Source of the DNA: Paenibacillus riograndensis SBR5
GTDB taxonomy: Bacteria; Bacillota; Bacilli; Paenibacillales; Paenibacillaceae
DNA length: 64,000 bases
Reading direction: 5' to 3'
Assembly (NCBI RefSeq): GCF_000981585.1
Contig: NZ_LN831776.1
Coordinates: forward strand, 3,703,187 to 3,767,186
Under the pieces are notes generated by a model, which worked only from the letters and a program-made list of their open reading frames with translations, did not search any database and had not been told where the DNA came from. Of the stretch, positions 1-7,923 are shown one piece after another. The first letter of the stretch is position 1. The number at the start of each line of letters is the position of its first letter. Position numbers and translations under genes: made by a program.

Positions 1-2
1 TG

Positions 3-488
3 AACCCTACTAAGCCATCCAATCTGCATTATATTTCATTCGATTTCAACGAACAGGACTTGCAGAAACGGTTGCTGGACTGCCGTGCTTTTGACCCGGG
101 TGTAATCAGCTTCTGCAGCTTGCTGGGCATCACCTACTATTTGTCCAAAGATGTATTTAAACATTTCTTGGCAACCATCACGAAACTACTTCCTGGCGGC
201 AGCAGTATTGTCTTTGATTATCCCGATGAGCATACATTCACTCCCAGCGCCAAAGAACGCACGCAGAAGCAGGTAATGATGGCCGCGCGCGCAGGTGAGC
301 CGATGCAGGCATGCTATTCCTATGAGGAACTGGAACGCATGCTGGAAGACGTTAACTTATTGATCTATCAGCATTTTACACCGGACCAAATTACCGGTCA
401 GCTGTTTAAGGCCTATAATGACAGCCAGCCTGCTCACCCGATCAGGGCGTTCGATAATGTAAATTATTGCTTGGCGGTTAAACGGTAA
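3..488 (+). CDS. Class I SAM-dependent methyltransferase, LCM-type, 5' end outside window
   Basis: The reading frame is open to the left edge, so the N-terminal half is missing; a TTG at 60 could be read as a start but the coding signal continues upstream of it (NLHYISFDFNEQDL). The visible part, through the second half of a Rossmann methyltransferase, contains LLPGGSSIVFDYPDE and a C-terminal strand ending NVNYCLAVKR. This is the pattern of the leucine carboxyl methyltransferase/O-methyltransferase family (PF04072). The substrate cannot be told. The next gene is a broken transporter on the opposite strand, converging on it after 18 bases. Confidence 0.75.
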   Translation, partial: NPTKPSNLHYISFDFNEQDLQKRLLDCRAFDPGVISFCSLLGITYYLSKDVFKHFLATITKLLPGGSSIVFDYPDEHTFTPSAKERTQKQVMMAARAGEPMQACYSYEELERMLEDVNLLIYQHFTPDQITGQLFKAYNDSQPAHPIRAFDNVNYCLAVKR

Positions 489-506
489 TTGTGTGTGTTT
501 TCAAAA

Positions 507-1757
507 TCAGGTGTGGACCTGTTGCGGAAGACCGCTATTCCGGTCAGTTCGTCTGCGGTAAAGATGCAGCAGCATATAGGAGATTGCAAATGCAGCTGTA
601 ACCAGCCATAAAGGAATGCTTGGGTCCAGCTTGTATGCCCAGCCGCCGATGATGCCTGCCGGTGCTGTAAACAACAGGATCAGCACGGACAGCATGGAGA
701 AGATTTTGGCCCAATTATCGTCGTCAATGGCGTTCTGCACGGCAGCTTCCAGATAAGGAGAGCTGATCATCAGTCCCACTGCCGCCAATATGGTGCTTAA
801 CCCTATCCACAGAAGGCTGGATGAAGGGTACAACACCAGCATAACATCCGATAGGGAGGAGAGCCCAAAACCTGCCAACATGGAGCGATTGGCACTCTGG
901 TCCGGGATTTTGGGCATTAGCAGCCAGAGGGTCAGCAGCATGATTACAGAGGAAACGGCCGGAAACAGAGAGATGATCCCGCTGTCGGCCGCAAATAATC
1001 TGCCAGATACAGCGATAGGTAGGTGGTCTTCAGCGTTGCCTGGAAGTTGAACAGGATGTACAGCCAAAGATCAGCAGCAGGCTGCTGTCAGCCCACAGCT
1101 CACGGAAAGCGCCGCCATATTCGACCATACTCTTCTTGGGGCCCGGCTCACGTGTGTCCAGACGTTTTTTGATCCCGGCTTCGGTTTCGCGGGTGGTTAA
1201 ATGACGGCCTACGAACTGAAAGGTCATGAAAAGAAATGCGAGCACATACATGATTCTCATGCCCTGAACCATTCCGTAATGATTCACAAGGAGGCCGCCC
1301 AGCGGGGCGAACAACCCACCGATGACACTAATGATTTGCAGCAATGTGAACACATAAGTCCGGTCTGCTGGCCGGGTGTCTTCTACAATGAGGCAGTAAA
1401 AAGCAATATGCGGCACACGCTGAAAGCTGTTGATACCGCGGCCGCCACAAAAAACCACAGGTTCTGTGAAAAAGCCCATAATAAAGTAGCCAGGCTCCAG
1501 CTCAGCAGATCAAAATATAAAATAGCCCGCTTGCGTCCCAGCCGGTCAGTTAAATACCCGCTGAACAAAGAAGAGAACACCTGCACGATCAGACCTATGG
1601 TGGTGACCCAGCCTATATTCAACTCCGTCATTCCCAACTCGTACATATAAAGGGTGACATAGGTGGAGAACATGCTGAAAGGAATCAGAAAAAATGGCTC
1701 AAAGGCCAGGCATCCCCGGCTGTTTCCCTGCAGCCGGGGAAAGAATGGTTTTGTCAT
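507..1757 (-). pseudogene. Decayed MFS transporter with at least three frameshifts
   Basis: Three minus-strand frames together make one major facilitator protein. The first (from ATG 1757) has the N-terminal helices and the family loop GYLTDRLGRKRAI. Near 1436 the frame changes (NLWFFVAAA into NSFQRVPHIAFYCLIVED). Near 1060 it changes again (LLLIFG into LYILFNFQATLKTTYLSLYLADYL), and near 990 a third time into ISLFPAVSSVIMLLTLWLLMP. The joined product would be about 410 residues, the normal MFS length. Three independent indels argue for a real pseudogene rather than one sequencing error. The substrate is unknown; the MFS family exports or imports small molecules by proton coupling. Confidence 0.8.
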
Positions 1758-1862
1758 AACGTACGTAATCCTCCGGATTGTCTTATGATTAAGCAAGGTC
1801 CAAACTATTAAATGATAATTATATGATAATCTGTACAGATCTACAATGTGATATCTCCAACA

Positions 1863-1893
1863 CACAAAGCCCGCGTCCTGCGTGGGCTTTGTG
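1863..1893 (-). terminator. 13-bp hairpin, terminator-like
   Basis: CACAAAGCCCGCG pairs with CGTGGGCTTTGTG over a 5-base loop. There is no good T-run on either side. It lies just downstream, on the minus strand, of the SecA relic. The hairpin and its flank (GGGCTTTGTGTTGGA in minus sense) resemble the one at 5620-5644. Confidence 0.5.
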
Positions 1894-1920
1894 CTATTCC
1901 CCGGTGGAAATAGGAGGGCT

Positions 1921-2130
1921 TATAGTTGAATGATCTGTACCGCCGAGCCGGATGTCGACGCCGCGTCCCGTCATGTTTGTAGACACCGTCACGGCGCAGG
2001 TTTCTCCCGCTTTGGCGAAGACGTCGGCATGGCAGACTCCTAGATGCTTGACGTACCAATGAGAAATGGACGTCCCGCCCTATGGATGTACGTGATTTCT
2101 TGTACAAGCCCCTTGAGTTTGGCTTTTTTT
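1921..2130 (-). pseudogene. Relic of a SecA-type translocase ATPase
   Basis: Two minus-strand fragments match the second helicase half of SecA proteins. The upstream piece reads LVQEITYIHRAGRPFLIGTSSI and then meets a stop. After a frame change and the loss of about 20 residues comes HADVFAKAGETCAVTVSTN, followed by MTGRGVDIRLGG. TNMxGRGxDIxLGG is the helicase motif that defines SecA (ATNMAGRGTDIKLGG in housekeeping SecA); GVDIRLGG is closer to accessory SecA-like proteins. Nothing of the motor N-terminus, the preprotein-binding domain or the C-terminus remains here. It is a dead fragment, left by deletion of a larger gene. Confidence 0.7.
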
Positions 2131-2385
2131 GAATAGGCAGATGAAATCGTTTGCGCTAAAATAAGAGATATGAAATTGGTTTGAGAGAAGTCATCCAGGA
2201 TGTAGAAGAAGAGAAGCTATGAAAGATTTTTGAACAATTGCTGGGCAAGAACTCGGAACTGGTCGTTAAGGTCGGCGTAGAGGTATAGCAATAACCTCTT
2301 GAATAAGGGACACGGCGCGGATACTGTGAATTTGAAGACTCTGCAATTGATGAAAGCGTTTAAACTATGAAGCGGAGGCGATTAG

Positions 2386-3534
2386 ATGATCAAGAATTGG
2401 ATTTACAAGTACAGTTGCTGGGGACTTATAGCTTTATTAATGTTAGCGCTCACAGGTTGTATGAAAGAACAGGAGCCAACCGCTGTTCAGCCTTCGCCAA
2501 CCCTTGAGGGAAATACTGCTCCTGATGAAACCAAAGGTACAGTGAGCATAGAGAAGCTCGGGGAACGGAGAATCTTTGTTTACCTGCCGCCTGGCTATGA
2601 AACCGGCAAAGACCGTTATCCTGTAGTGTATATGAACGACGGGCGGAGTGTGTTCAATACAGGCACCAGTTCTTTTAATAAAGAGTGGCTGGTTGACAAG
2701 AAGGTAGACCAGCTTGTTAACGACGGGAAGATGGAGAAGGTCATTGTAATTGCAGTCGATGCAGGCGAAGGCTCAGACCGGGGGAATGAGTATGTCCCTT
2801 TCCCTAATGATTCTATTCCTACGGATGGAACCGGGGCGGAGAAATTTACCCGCTATTTTATTGAAACCGTCATTCCCTTTGCGGATTCAACATACAGAAC
2901 GATCCCAGACAGGGACCACCGGATGATCATGGGATCGTCATTTGGCGGAGTGCAGGCGTTCTGGATGGGTTATCACCATCCCGAGACTTTCTCGATGATC
3001 GGTGCGCTGTCCGCCTCCACATGGGTAGCTAACGGACAAGCGTATGACGATTGGGTGCAAGAAACCGGGAAGCCGGATGTGAAGATTTGGCTGGACATGG
3101 GAGCTAAGGAAGAAATGGTAATCGATCCACTGGTAGATTTACTTTTATCGAAGGGATTTAAATATGGGCAGGATTCATTTTTTCAGATGGATCCTATTGG
3201 TGAGCATGACGAGATTTCCTGGTCCAGACGAGTACATAATCCGCTTATCATGTTCGCTGGGAAAGCACCCGCTCAAGCGGTCAAGCTGGAAGTAAGCGAC
3301 TATTTGTCAATTTCAGGGATGGGAAAATCTTATCTCCGCCTCAATCCGGTAGCAACCATGGATAATGGAATGGATTATTCTGTCTCCTCCGAAGCCTCAT
3401 ACAAGGTGCTGAATCCTGAGGTTGGACGGGTGGATCCATCAGGGAAAGTGACCTTTTTGAAGCAGGAAGATTTGCGTGTTGAAGTTACATATCAAGGGAT
3501 GACCCAGTTGTATGACATAGATAATGATCGTTAG
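2386..3534 (+). CDS. Lipoprotein esterase of the alpha/beta-hydrolase fold (esterase D/IroE-like)
   Basis: 382 residues. A type II signal peptide ends in the lipobox LALTGC (Cys25), so the protein should be anchored outside the membrane. Residues about 55-295 form a PF00756 esterase domain: RIFVYLPPGY, YPVVYMNDG, and the nucleophile elbow GSSFGG with Ser185; the late His is in IGEHDEISW. The last 80 residues, with a VSSEASYKVLNPEVGRVDPS stretch, look like a bacterial Ig-like (Big_2) domain. The family cleaves esters of siderophores, feruloyl or acyl groups; the substrate here is not evident. The start is the ATG preceded by GCGGAGG. It stands alone. Confidence 0.8.
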   Translation: MIKNWIYKYSCWGLIALLMLALTGCMKEQEPTAVQPSPTLEGNTAPDETKGTVSIEKLGERRIFVYLPPGYETGKDRYPVVYMNDGRSVFNTGTSSFNKEWLVDKKVDQLVNDGKMEKVIVIAVDAGEGSDRGNEYVPFPNDSIPTDGTGAEKFTRYFIETVIPFADSTYRTIPDRDHRMIMGSSFGGVQAFWMGYHHPETFSMIGALSASTWVANGQAYDDWVQETGKPDVKIWLDMGAKEEMVIDPLVDLLLSKGFKYGQDSFFQMDPIGEHDEISWSRRVHNPLIMFAGKAPAQAVKLEVSDYLSISGMGKSYLRLNPVATMDNGMDYSVSSEASYKVLNPEVGRVDPSGKVTFLKQEDLRVEVTYQGMTQLYDIDNDR

Positions 3535-3689
3535 GCAATAAAATATGATAGCGTGACTTTTTTCTGGAACAAATACCTAAACAAATCCTAGCCTTTGGTC
3601 TGGTATGGCTCCAGTCCGAAGACTGTTTTGAACCTTCTCTTTACCACGTATAATGATGATTAAGTGAAAAACGTGAGAGGAAGGACAAT

Positions 3690-4406
3690 ATGAACAATAA
3701 AGTGTACACTATGCCGATTGGAGCGCAAGAATCGGTGCAGATTCCAGTACAATCACAATCTAAACCTCGCAAAGGTGGAACAAGTCCCAAGATATTCCGA
3801 AGCATTATGTATTTTATAATATCTTTGCCGCTAACCATTGTATATTTCGTATTTATGGTGACAGGGCTGGCGTTGTCCATTGGGTTAACACCTGTTTTCA
3901 TCGGAATCCCCTTATTTTTTGCAGTAGCAAAGGGAATGGATTACATCGTACAATTTGAGCAAGAGCTAGTAAGATCGTTGCTGGATATTCCGAGACCAAG
4001 TGAAGAACACCGATCGAATATGCAGGTGGAGGGAGCGGGCTTCCTGCAACGAATGAAGTTAGGTTTTCATGCTGAGAAGTTTGCACGTAACATCATGCTG
4101 ATCATGGGCCGGTTCGTATCCAGCATTGTTTTCTTTTCACTTATGATAGCTGTGGTAGCGGCTGCAATCGGCCTGATTACACTGCCTGTGCTACATCAGA
4201 TTTTTCTGCAAACAATGGATTTGAATATTCTGGAGAATAGTGTGTTTGCCTTGTTCCAAATCGACTGGACATTATCTCAGCAATATATTTCTTATGTCGT
4301 AGCAGGGTTTGTAGTTGCTTTGATCGCAAATTGGGTAATTCGCAAGCTTATGGATATACAACGTAGAATGCTGTTCGTATCCTATGATGATGGACAGCAG
4401 TATTAA
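3690..4406 (+). CDS. Four-helix membrane protein with putative sensor domain
   Basis: 238 residues with four predicted membrane segments in two pairs (about 38-60 and 64-85; 137-165 and 205-225). The motif LSIGLTPVFIGIPLF is typical of the membrane sensor domain PF13796, which is often fused to histidine kinases but also occurs alone. No kinase follows here. The start is ATG 3690, after GAGAGGAAGG. It is followed by a strong bidirectional hairpin. The function is unknown. Confidence 0.7.
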   Translation: MNNKVYTMPIGAQESVQIPVQSQSKPRKGGTSPKIFRSIMYFIISLPLTIVYFVFMVTGLALSIGLTPVFIGIPLFFAVAKGMDYIVQFEQELVRSLLDIPRPSEEHRSNMQVEGAGFLQRMKLGFHAEKFARNIMLIMGRFVSSIVFFSLMIAVVAAAIGLITLPVLHQIFLQTMDLNILENSVFALFQIDWTLSQQYISYVVAGFVVALIANWVIRKLMDIQRRMLFVSYDDGQQY

Positions 4407-4429
4407 ATTTAATGAAACGTATTGCTGGA

Positions 4430-4672
4430 TTAGTAGGTATTGCTGAAACAGTAAAAGAAGAGAGCAGCGATTCTCCTGTTAGTGGAGGATCGCTGCTCTG
4501 CGTTTTTACAGCTTGCGTTGCCCGCTTCCTTGGCAAGCTTCCATACCTTGCCTTGCGGCTTGTCCCGGAAGCTGCTCAAGCTGATATCCCAATATACCTT
4601 TCCGCTGTGCGTATTCAAGATTCGGCAATCGGCATTAAACTCCATATCTTTGCCGGTTTGAGGGTCCGCCAT
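4430..4672 (-). CDS. Hypothetical small soluble protein, C-terminus doubtful
   Basis: ATG 4672 follows GGAGAGG, a good ribosome site. The first 65 or so residues look like a real small protein (MADPQTGKDMEFNADCRI, SGKVYWDISLSSF), but the frame then runs through the terminator hairpin at 4461-4499 and ends only at 4430. A one-base shift near 4515 would instead give an ending KLAKEAGQRKL and a stop just before the hairpin. Either a late frameshift has extended it or the last 15 residues are accidental. Not recognised as any family. Confidence 0.5.
   Translation of the reverse strand: MADPQTGKDMEFNADCRILNTHSGKVYWDISLSSFRDKPQGKVWKLAKEAGNASCKNAEQRSSTNRRIAALFFYCFSNTY
4461..4499. terminator. Bidirectional terminator
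   Basis: AGAGCAGCGA pairs with TCGCTGCTCT, extended by an inner TCTCC/GGAGGA pair. The plus side continues into GTTTTTA, the minus side into TTCTTTTACTG. It separates the sensor-domain gene from the small minus-strand gene. Confidence 0.85.
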
Positions 4673-4709
4673 ATTTGTTCCTCTCCATTTTACTTATGGT
4701 GAAGTGATT

Positions 4710-5465
4710 CTAAAAATAGGGTATCTGTGCCAGCCGGAGCTCGTGCTCTGTTGTCAAATTATACACAAGCGCATTATGGCGTAATTCTAAGTAAAGCTCA
4801 GCCTTCGTGGCATTGATATAGGGCTGGACAAATAAGACGCCAATGCCAAGTGCCAGCAGGCCAAGCAGAATCCAGCCAAGAAAACTCAAGTCAAGCACAA
4901 ACATGCGGAACTTATGTCCGTGTGTCATTTGCTTGCTTAATTCCACTGCACGGTTATACCCGATGTTTGGATTGTCCGCAAGGATGTATGGGACCTGACT
5001 GTACGCATAGGATTTTACTATTCCTGGAATGATCAACAGCAGGAACCATAAAAAATTCAAAAAACCTCTCCAGAGCATGGTAAGAACGATAGCCCAATAC
5101 CGGTCCTTATTAAACGCATAGCCGATATTGCCCATTCGTACTTCGCCTTCGGCAGATTGCTTGAAATACCGCATTGAACCTACTGTAAGAGGAGAACCGA
5201 TCAGGATATGAAATGCAATTCCAAGTATTGCGATGATGCTAACTATGAATAATACGAGTACAAGAAAAGGCCATAACACGCCCCAATCGAAATCCAGGCC
5301 GGAGCCGGGCAGTTCTGAACGGGTTGATGATCTCAAATTATTTAAGCTTGGGAGACCTGAGCCTTCTCCGAGAATGACCAGAATTAAACTCACCACAAAA
5401 GCCTTCCAATACGATGTGCGGAGTACATCCTTAGCCCTTCGCTTTATTTCCGTACGTTCCCACAT
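4710..5465 (-). CDS. DUF975 family integral membrane protein
   Basis: 251 residues with about five membrane segments. The start MWERTEIKRRAKDVL and the motif LLIIPGIVKSYAYSQVPYILAD followed by NPNIGYNRAVELSKQMT are the hallmarks of DUF975 (PF06161). Start ATG 5465 follows GAGGAGAG. The family is common in Firmicutes and has no assigned function. Single gene, transcribed away from the TetR cassette. Confidence 0.85.
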   Translation of the reverse strand: MWERTEIKRRAKDVLRTSYWKAFVVSLILVILGEGSGLPSLNNLRSSTRSELPGSGLDFDWGVLWPFLVLVLFIVSIIAILGIAFHILIGSPLTVGSMRYFKQSAEGEVRMGNIGYAFNKDRYWAIVLTMLWRGFLNFLWFLLLIIPGIVKSYAYSQVPYILADNPNIGYNRAVELSKQMTHGHKFRMFVLDLSFLGWILLGLLALGIGVLFVQPYINATKAELYLELRHNALVYNLTTEHELRLAQIPYF

Positions 5466-5619
5466 AAAATAACCACTCTCCTCATTTGCATTATGTACTT
5501 CGTCTTACAATAGATACCATAGAATATGTCATAAGACAAACTATTAATTACTATAACTTTTGGTGTGGACTGAAGATTGCAGCACTCTGTACAAACCTTT
5601 CATCGATAAAGTCCAACAC

Positions 5620-5644
5620 AAAAAGCCCGCGTCTGACGCGGGCT
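5620..5644 (-). terminator. Rho-independent terminator at the end of the sulfurtransferase relic
   Basis: AGCCCGCGT pairs with ACGCGGGCT over a 3-base loop, followed in the minus direction by TTTTTGTGTTGGAC. It closely resembles the hairpin at 1863-1893. Confidence 0.7.
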
Positions 5645-5652
5645 CTGCCTAT

Positions 5653-5712
5653 TTACTCTTCCCCTGTAGCCACCGGATTCTCCTCATAAGAAATCCAATC
5701 GCTCCAGCTTCT
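5653..5712 (-). pseudogene. Last 19 codons of a sulfurtransferase-like gene, orphaned
   Basis: The minus strand reads SWSDWISYEENPVATGEE and a stop. The intact sulfurtransferase ending at 7924 finishes SWSDWISYEGNPIATGEEEKS. The two DNA stretches agree at roughly three of four positions, so this is an old, diverged copy. Nothing upstream of SWSDW is preserved. The relic and the intact gene bracket the TetR cassette in the same orientation. Confidence 0.65.
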
Positions 5713-5882
5713 TATCCCCCCACGAACCCCCATGCTTGAATAGTTCCAAGAAAATAAAAAGTAGGGGGTTGGAGCAGCGCGGCAAGACCGATACTTTTCC
5801 TTGCGATCATGTTTTACGTTTTCCATCGGGATTATTGTAACGTATACTGTTAATAAAAAATCATAACAAGGTGTGTGATGAC

Positions 5883-6536
5883 ATGTCTCCCCGCACAAAG
5901 AAACAGAACGAGTTAATTCGCGAGCAACGCAAGCAAGAGATTCTGCAAGCGGCCATCCATGTGTATGTGACAAAAGGCTATGCGGCTACGACTTTGGGCG
6001 ATATTGCTGTTCAGGCCGGTCTTGCGCATGGTCTGGTCTATTACTACTTCAAGAATAAAAAGCAGCTTTTCCGCGAGCTGTACGAATACATGATGGAGCA
6101 ATCCCTCCGCTACACGACGGCTTACTTCGAACAGGATCTGCCGGTAATGGCGCAATTCAAAAATTATGCCACGATCGTCTGCGAGCGCGTGATTAAGGAT
6201 CCCCAGACCCAGCGCTTCTATATGCGGATCAGCCTCGATCTCCACCATCTCTATGAGCCCGGAGAATTGTCCCCCTTTGATTGGATGAAGAGCTTCGTCA
6301 AGCCAATGGCGCAAGCGATCGATCGAGGCATTCGACAAGGCGTTATCCGTCAGGGGGACGCCAACCTAATGGCTATGCAATTCTGGGGAGCCATCTCTCA
6401 AGGAATGAATTATCTGGATCAGCTGCTTCAGGAGCTTGCCGCTCAAGGCCTGACGGAGACGGAAGCGAACGGAGCCGTGAACGATAAATTCAACCAGGTC
6501 GCCGAATCGGCCATTTCATTTTTCAAGCTGGACTAA
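5883..6536 (+). CDS. TetR/AcrR family transcriptional regulator
   Basis: 217 residues from ATG 5883 (a GTG at 5871 in frame is less likely; AAGGTG lies well placed for 5883). The N-terminal helix-turn-helix is clear: ILQAAIHVYVTKGYAATTLGDIAVQAG, then LVYYYFKNKKQLF. The helical C-terminal half is the ligand-binding and dimer domain. It is followed by an SRPBCC protein and a flavin reductase with their own promoter at 6555-6583, so it probably represses them in response to a small, perhaps aromatic or quinone, ligand. The ligand is inferred from the neighbours only. Confidence 0.9.
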   Translation: MSPRTKKQNELIREQRKQEILQAAIHVYVTKGYAATTLGDIAVQAGLAHGLVYYYFKNKKQLFRELYEYMMEQSLRYTTAYFEQDLPVMAQFKNYATIVCERVIKDPQTQRFYMRISLDLHHLYEPGELSPFDWMKSFVKPMAQAIDRGIRQGVIRQGDANLMAMQFWGAISQGMNYLDQLLQELAAQGLTETEANGAVNDKFNQVAESAISFFKLD

Positions 6537-6554
6537 ACCACTTACACTTTAAAG

Positions 6555-6583
6555 TTGACTAATAACTCAATCAAAAATATAAT
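6555..6583 (+). promoter_or_regulatory. Sigma-A promoter with adjacent palindrome
   Basis: TTGACT and TATAAT are spaced by exactly 17 bases. A perfect 10-bp palindrome ACTTTAAAGT (6546-6555) touches the -35 box and is a candidate TetR operator. It drives the SRPBCC/oxidoreductase pair. Confidence 0.75.
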
Positions 6584-6606
6584 GAGGCTCAAGGAGAGTG
6601 ATCATT

Positions 6607-7026
6607 TTGTCAACGATTCGTAAGGAAATTCTGATTGAGGCCCCGCCCGAGCAGGTATGGGATGCCGTCAGCGACATTGGCGCCGTCCATTATCGTCTGG
6701 TTCCCGGCTATACCGAGAACACGCTGGTGGACGGATACGAAAGAACCCTTCTCCTGCCAAATGGCGGCATGACGCGCGAGTACATCGTTTCCATCGATGA
6801 TGAGGAACGCCGAATGGCGTACGCGGTGGTTGAAGGACGTATGCCCTTTTTGCATCATCATGCATCATTTCAAGTCTTCCCTCATGGCGACAACGGTGCC
6901 AAGCTCATCTGGATTACCGATTTTCTTCCGACGCATCTTGCTCCCGAGATCGAGGCACGTATCAAGCGCGGAGCGGAGGTTATGAAGGAGACGATTGAGG
7001 CTGAAGCGAAAGGGGGCGTTCGATGA
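6607..7026 (+). CDS. SRPBCC (START/polyketide cyclase-like) ligand-binding protein
   Basis: 139 residues from TTG 6607, ten bases after AAGGAG at 6591. IRKEILIEAPPEQVWDAVSD is the typical first strand and helix of the SRPBCC fold, and the C-terminal helix EIEARIKRGAEVMKETIEAE closes the hydrophobic pocket. Such proteins bind or cyclise hydrophobic aromatic compounds. The stop overlaps the next start by four bases (ATGA), so the two are translationally coupled. The precise ligand is unknown. Confidence 0.85.
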   Translation: MSTIRKEILIEAPPEQVWDAVSDIGAVHYRLVPGYTENTLVDGYERTLLLPNGGMTREYIVSIDDEERRMAYAVVEGRMPFLHHHASFQVFPHGDNGAKLIWITDFLPTHLAPEIEARIKRGAEVMKETIEAEAKGGVR

Positions 7027-7616
7027 GCATTCTGATCGTTGCCGCTCACCCGCGAATCGAACATTCGCGCGTCAATAAACGCTGGTTGTCGGAATTGCGC
7101 GGATACCCCGATCAGGTAACAGTTCATGAGTTATATAAGGCGTATCCCCATTTTACCATTCACGCAGAGAACGAACAGGACCTTGTCGCGCGGTATGACC
7201 GCATCGTGTTGCAGTTTCCCATCCAATGGTACAGTATGCCGGCTTTGCTCAAGCAATGGCTCGACGGCGTGTTTACGACATCTTGGTTGTACGAAACCGG
7301 GGGAAAAGCCGTTGCCGGTAAAGAACTTGTCCTGGCTATGTCCATTGGAGGCGATGAATCGACTTACCAATCAGGTGGTATGATCGGCTTTACGATCAGC
7401 GAGCTGATCCGACCTGTTCAAGTTTTTTCCAATCAAGTCGGGATGACCTTCCTGCCACATTATAAATTTTATGGAGCAAACAAGGCAACGGAAGACCAAA
7501 TCGACAATAGTGCTCAACGTTACGTAGAACACATTACCTCTCCCGATCTGAATCCGGTCGTCGTTCGAAAACGCATGCTAGCCGAAATGATGAAGGCGAG
7601 TTCAAATCCCTCATAA
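7023..7616 (+). CDS. NAD(P)H-dependent flavin oxidoreductase (quinone reductase, MdaB/KefF type)
   Basis: 197 residues. The flavodoxin-like fold starts MSILIVAAHPR; the motif DRIVLQFPIQWYSMPALLKQWLDGVF is the signature of PF02525 quinone reductases, and GKELVLAMSIGG supplies the flavin loop. The family makes two-electron reductions of quinones, azo or nitro compounds. It is coupled to the SRPBCC gene and controlled by the upstream TetR regulator; together they look like a small aromatic/quinone detoxification cassette. This job is inference from family and context. Confidence 0.88.
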   Translation: MSILIVAAHPRIEHSRVNKRWLSELRGYPDQVTVHELYKAYPHFTIHAENEQDLVARYDRIVLQFPIQWYSMPALLKQWLDGVFTTSWLYETGGKAVAGKELVLAMSIGGDESTYQSGGMIGFTISELIRPVQVFSNQVGMTFLPHYKFYGANKATEDQIDNSAQRYVEHITSPDLNPVVVRKRMLAEMMKASSNPS

Positions 7617-7859
7617 CGAGTATGAAAATACGGTTTATAGCAAGGATTTCGCAGATTCCCGGGAGGCCTCCCGCTCAGATGAATGACGCGATTGAACAAT
7701 CCCTGTTCCACCACGTCAACTTTGTTTAGGGACATAGGCAAGGCTCTGAGTTCATTCAACAACCACCTGACCCGATTACCTTGCAGTGACTGACTTCGGA
7801 GTTCCTGCAACTGTTTTCCTCGACTTCTTGTTTGCAAACTGTTGATTGAAAAGCCAAAA
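7617..7859. other. Non-coding gap with no recognised gene
   Basis: A minus-strand frame here (containing VDVVEQGLFNRVIHLSGRPP) has no ribosome site and overlaps the end of the oxidoreductase. I do not recognise it; it could be a remnant of a lost gene. Confidence 0.4.
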
Positions 7860-7903
7860 GAGGGCCGCAACAGGTTACTTGCTCACAACCTGTCACAGCC
7901 CTC
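7860..7903 (-). terminator. Terminator of the sulfurtransferase gene
   Basis: GAGGGC/GCCCTC and ACAGGTT/AACCTGT form a two-part stem; in the minus direction it runs into TTTTGGCTTTT. Confidence 0.75.
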
Positions 7904-7923
7904 CAACCCGGTCCGACGCGGCC

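Noticed and set aside
2160..2290. Plus-strand frame REVIQDVEEEKL...KIFEQLLG
   Set aside because: Contains a stop, has no start or ribosome site and matches nothing I know; perhaps a remnant.
7520..7870. Minus-strand frame after the oxidoreductase gene
   Set aside because: Overlaps the end of a real gene and the sulfurtransferase terminator, no ribosome site, no recognised family. A transposase remnant was considered but not supported.
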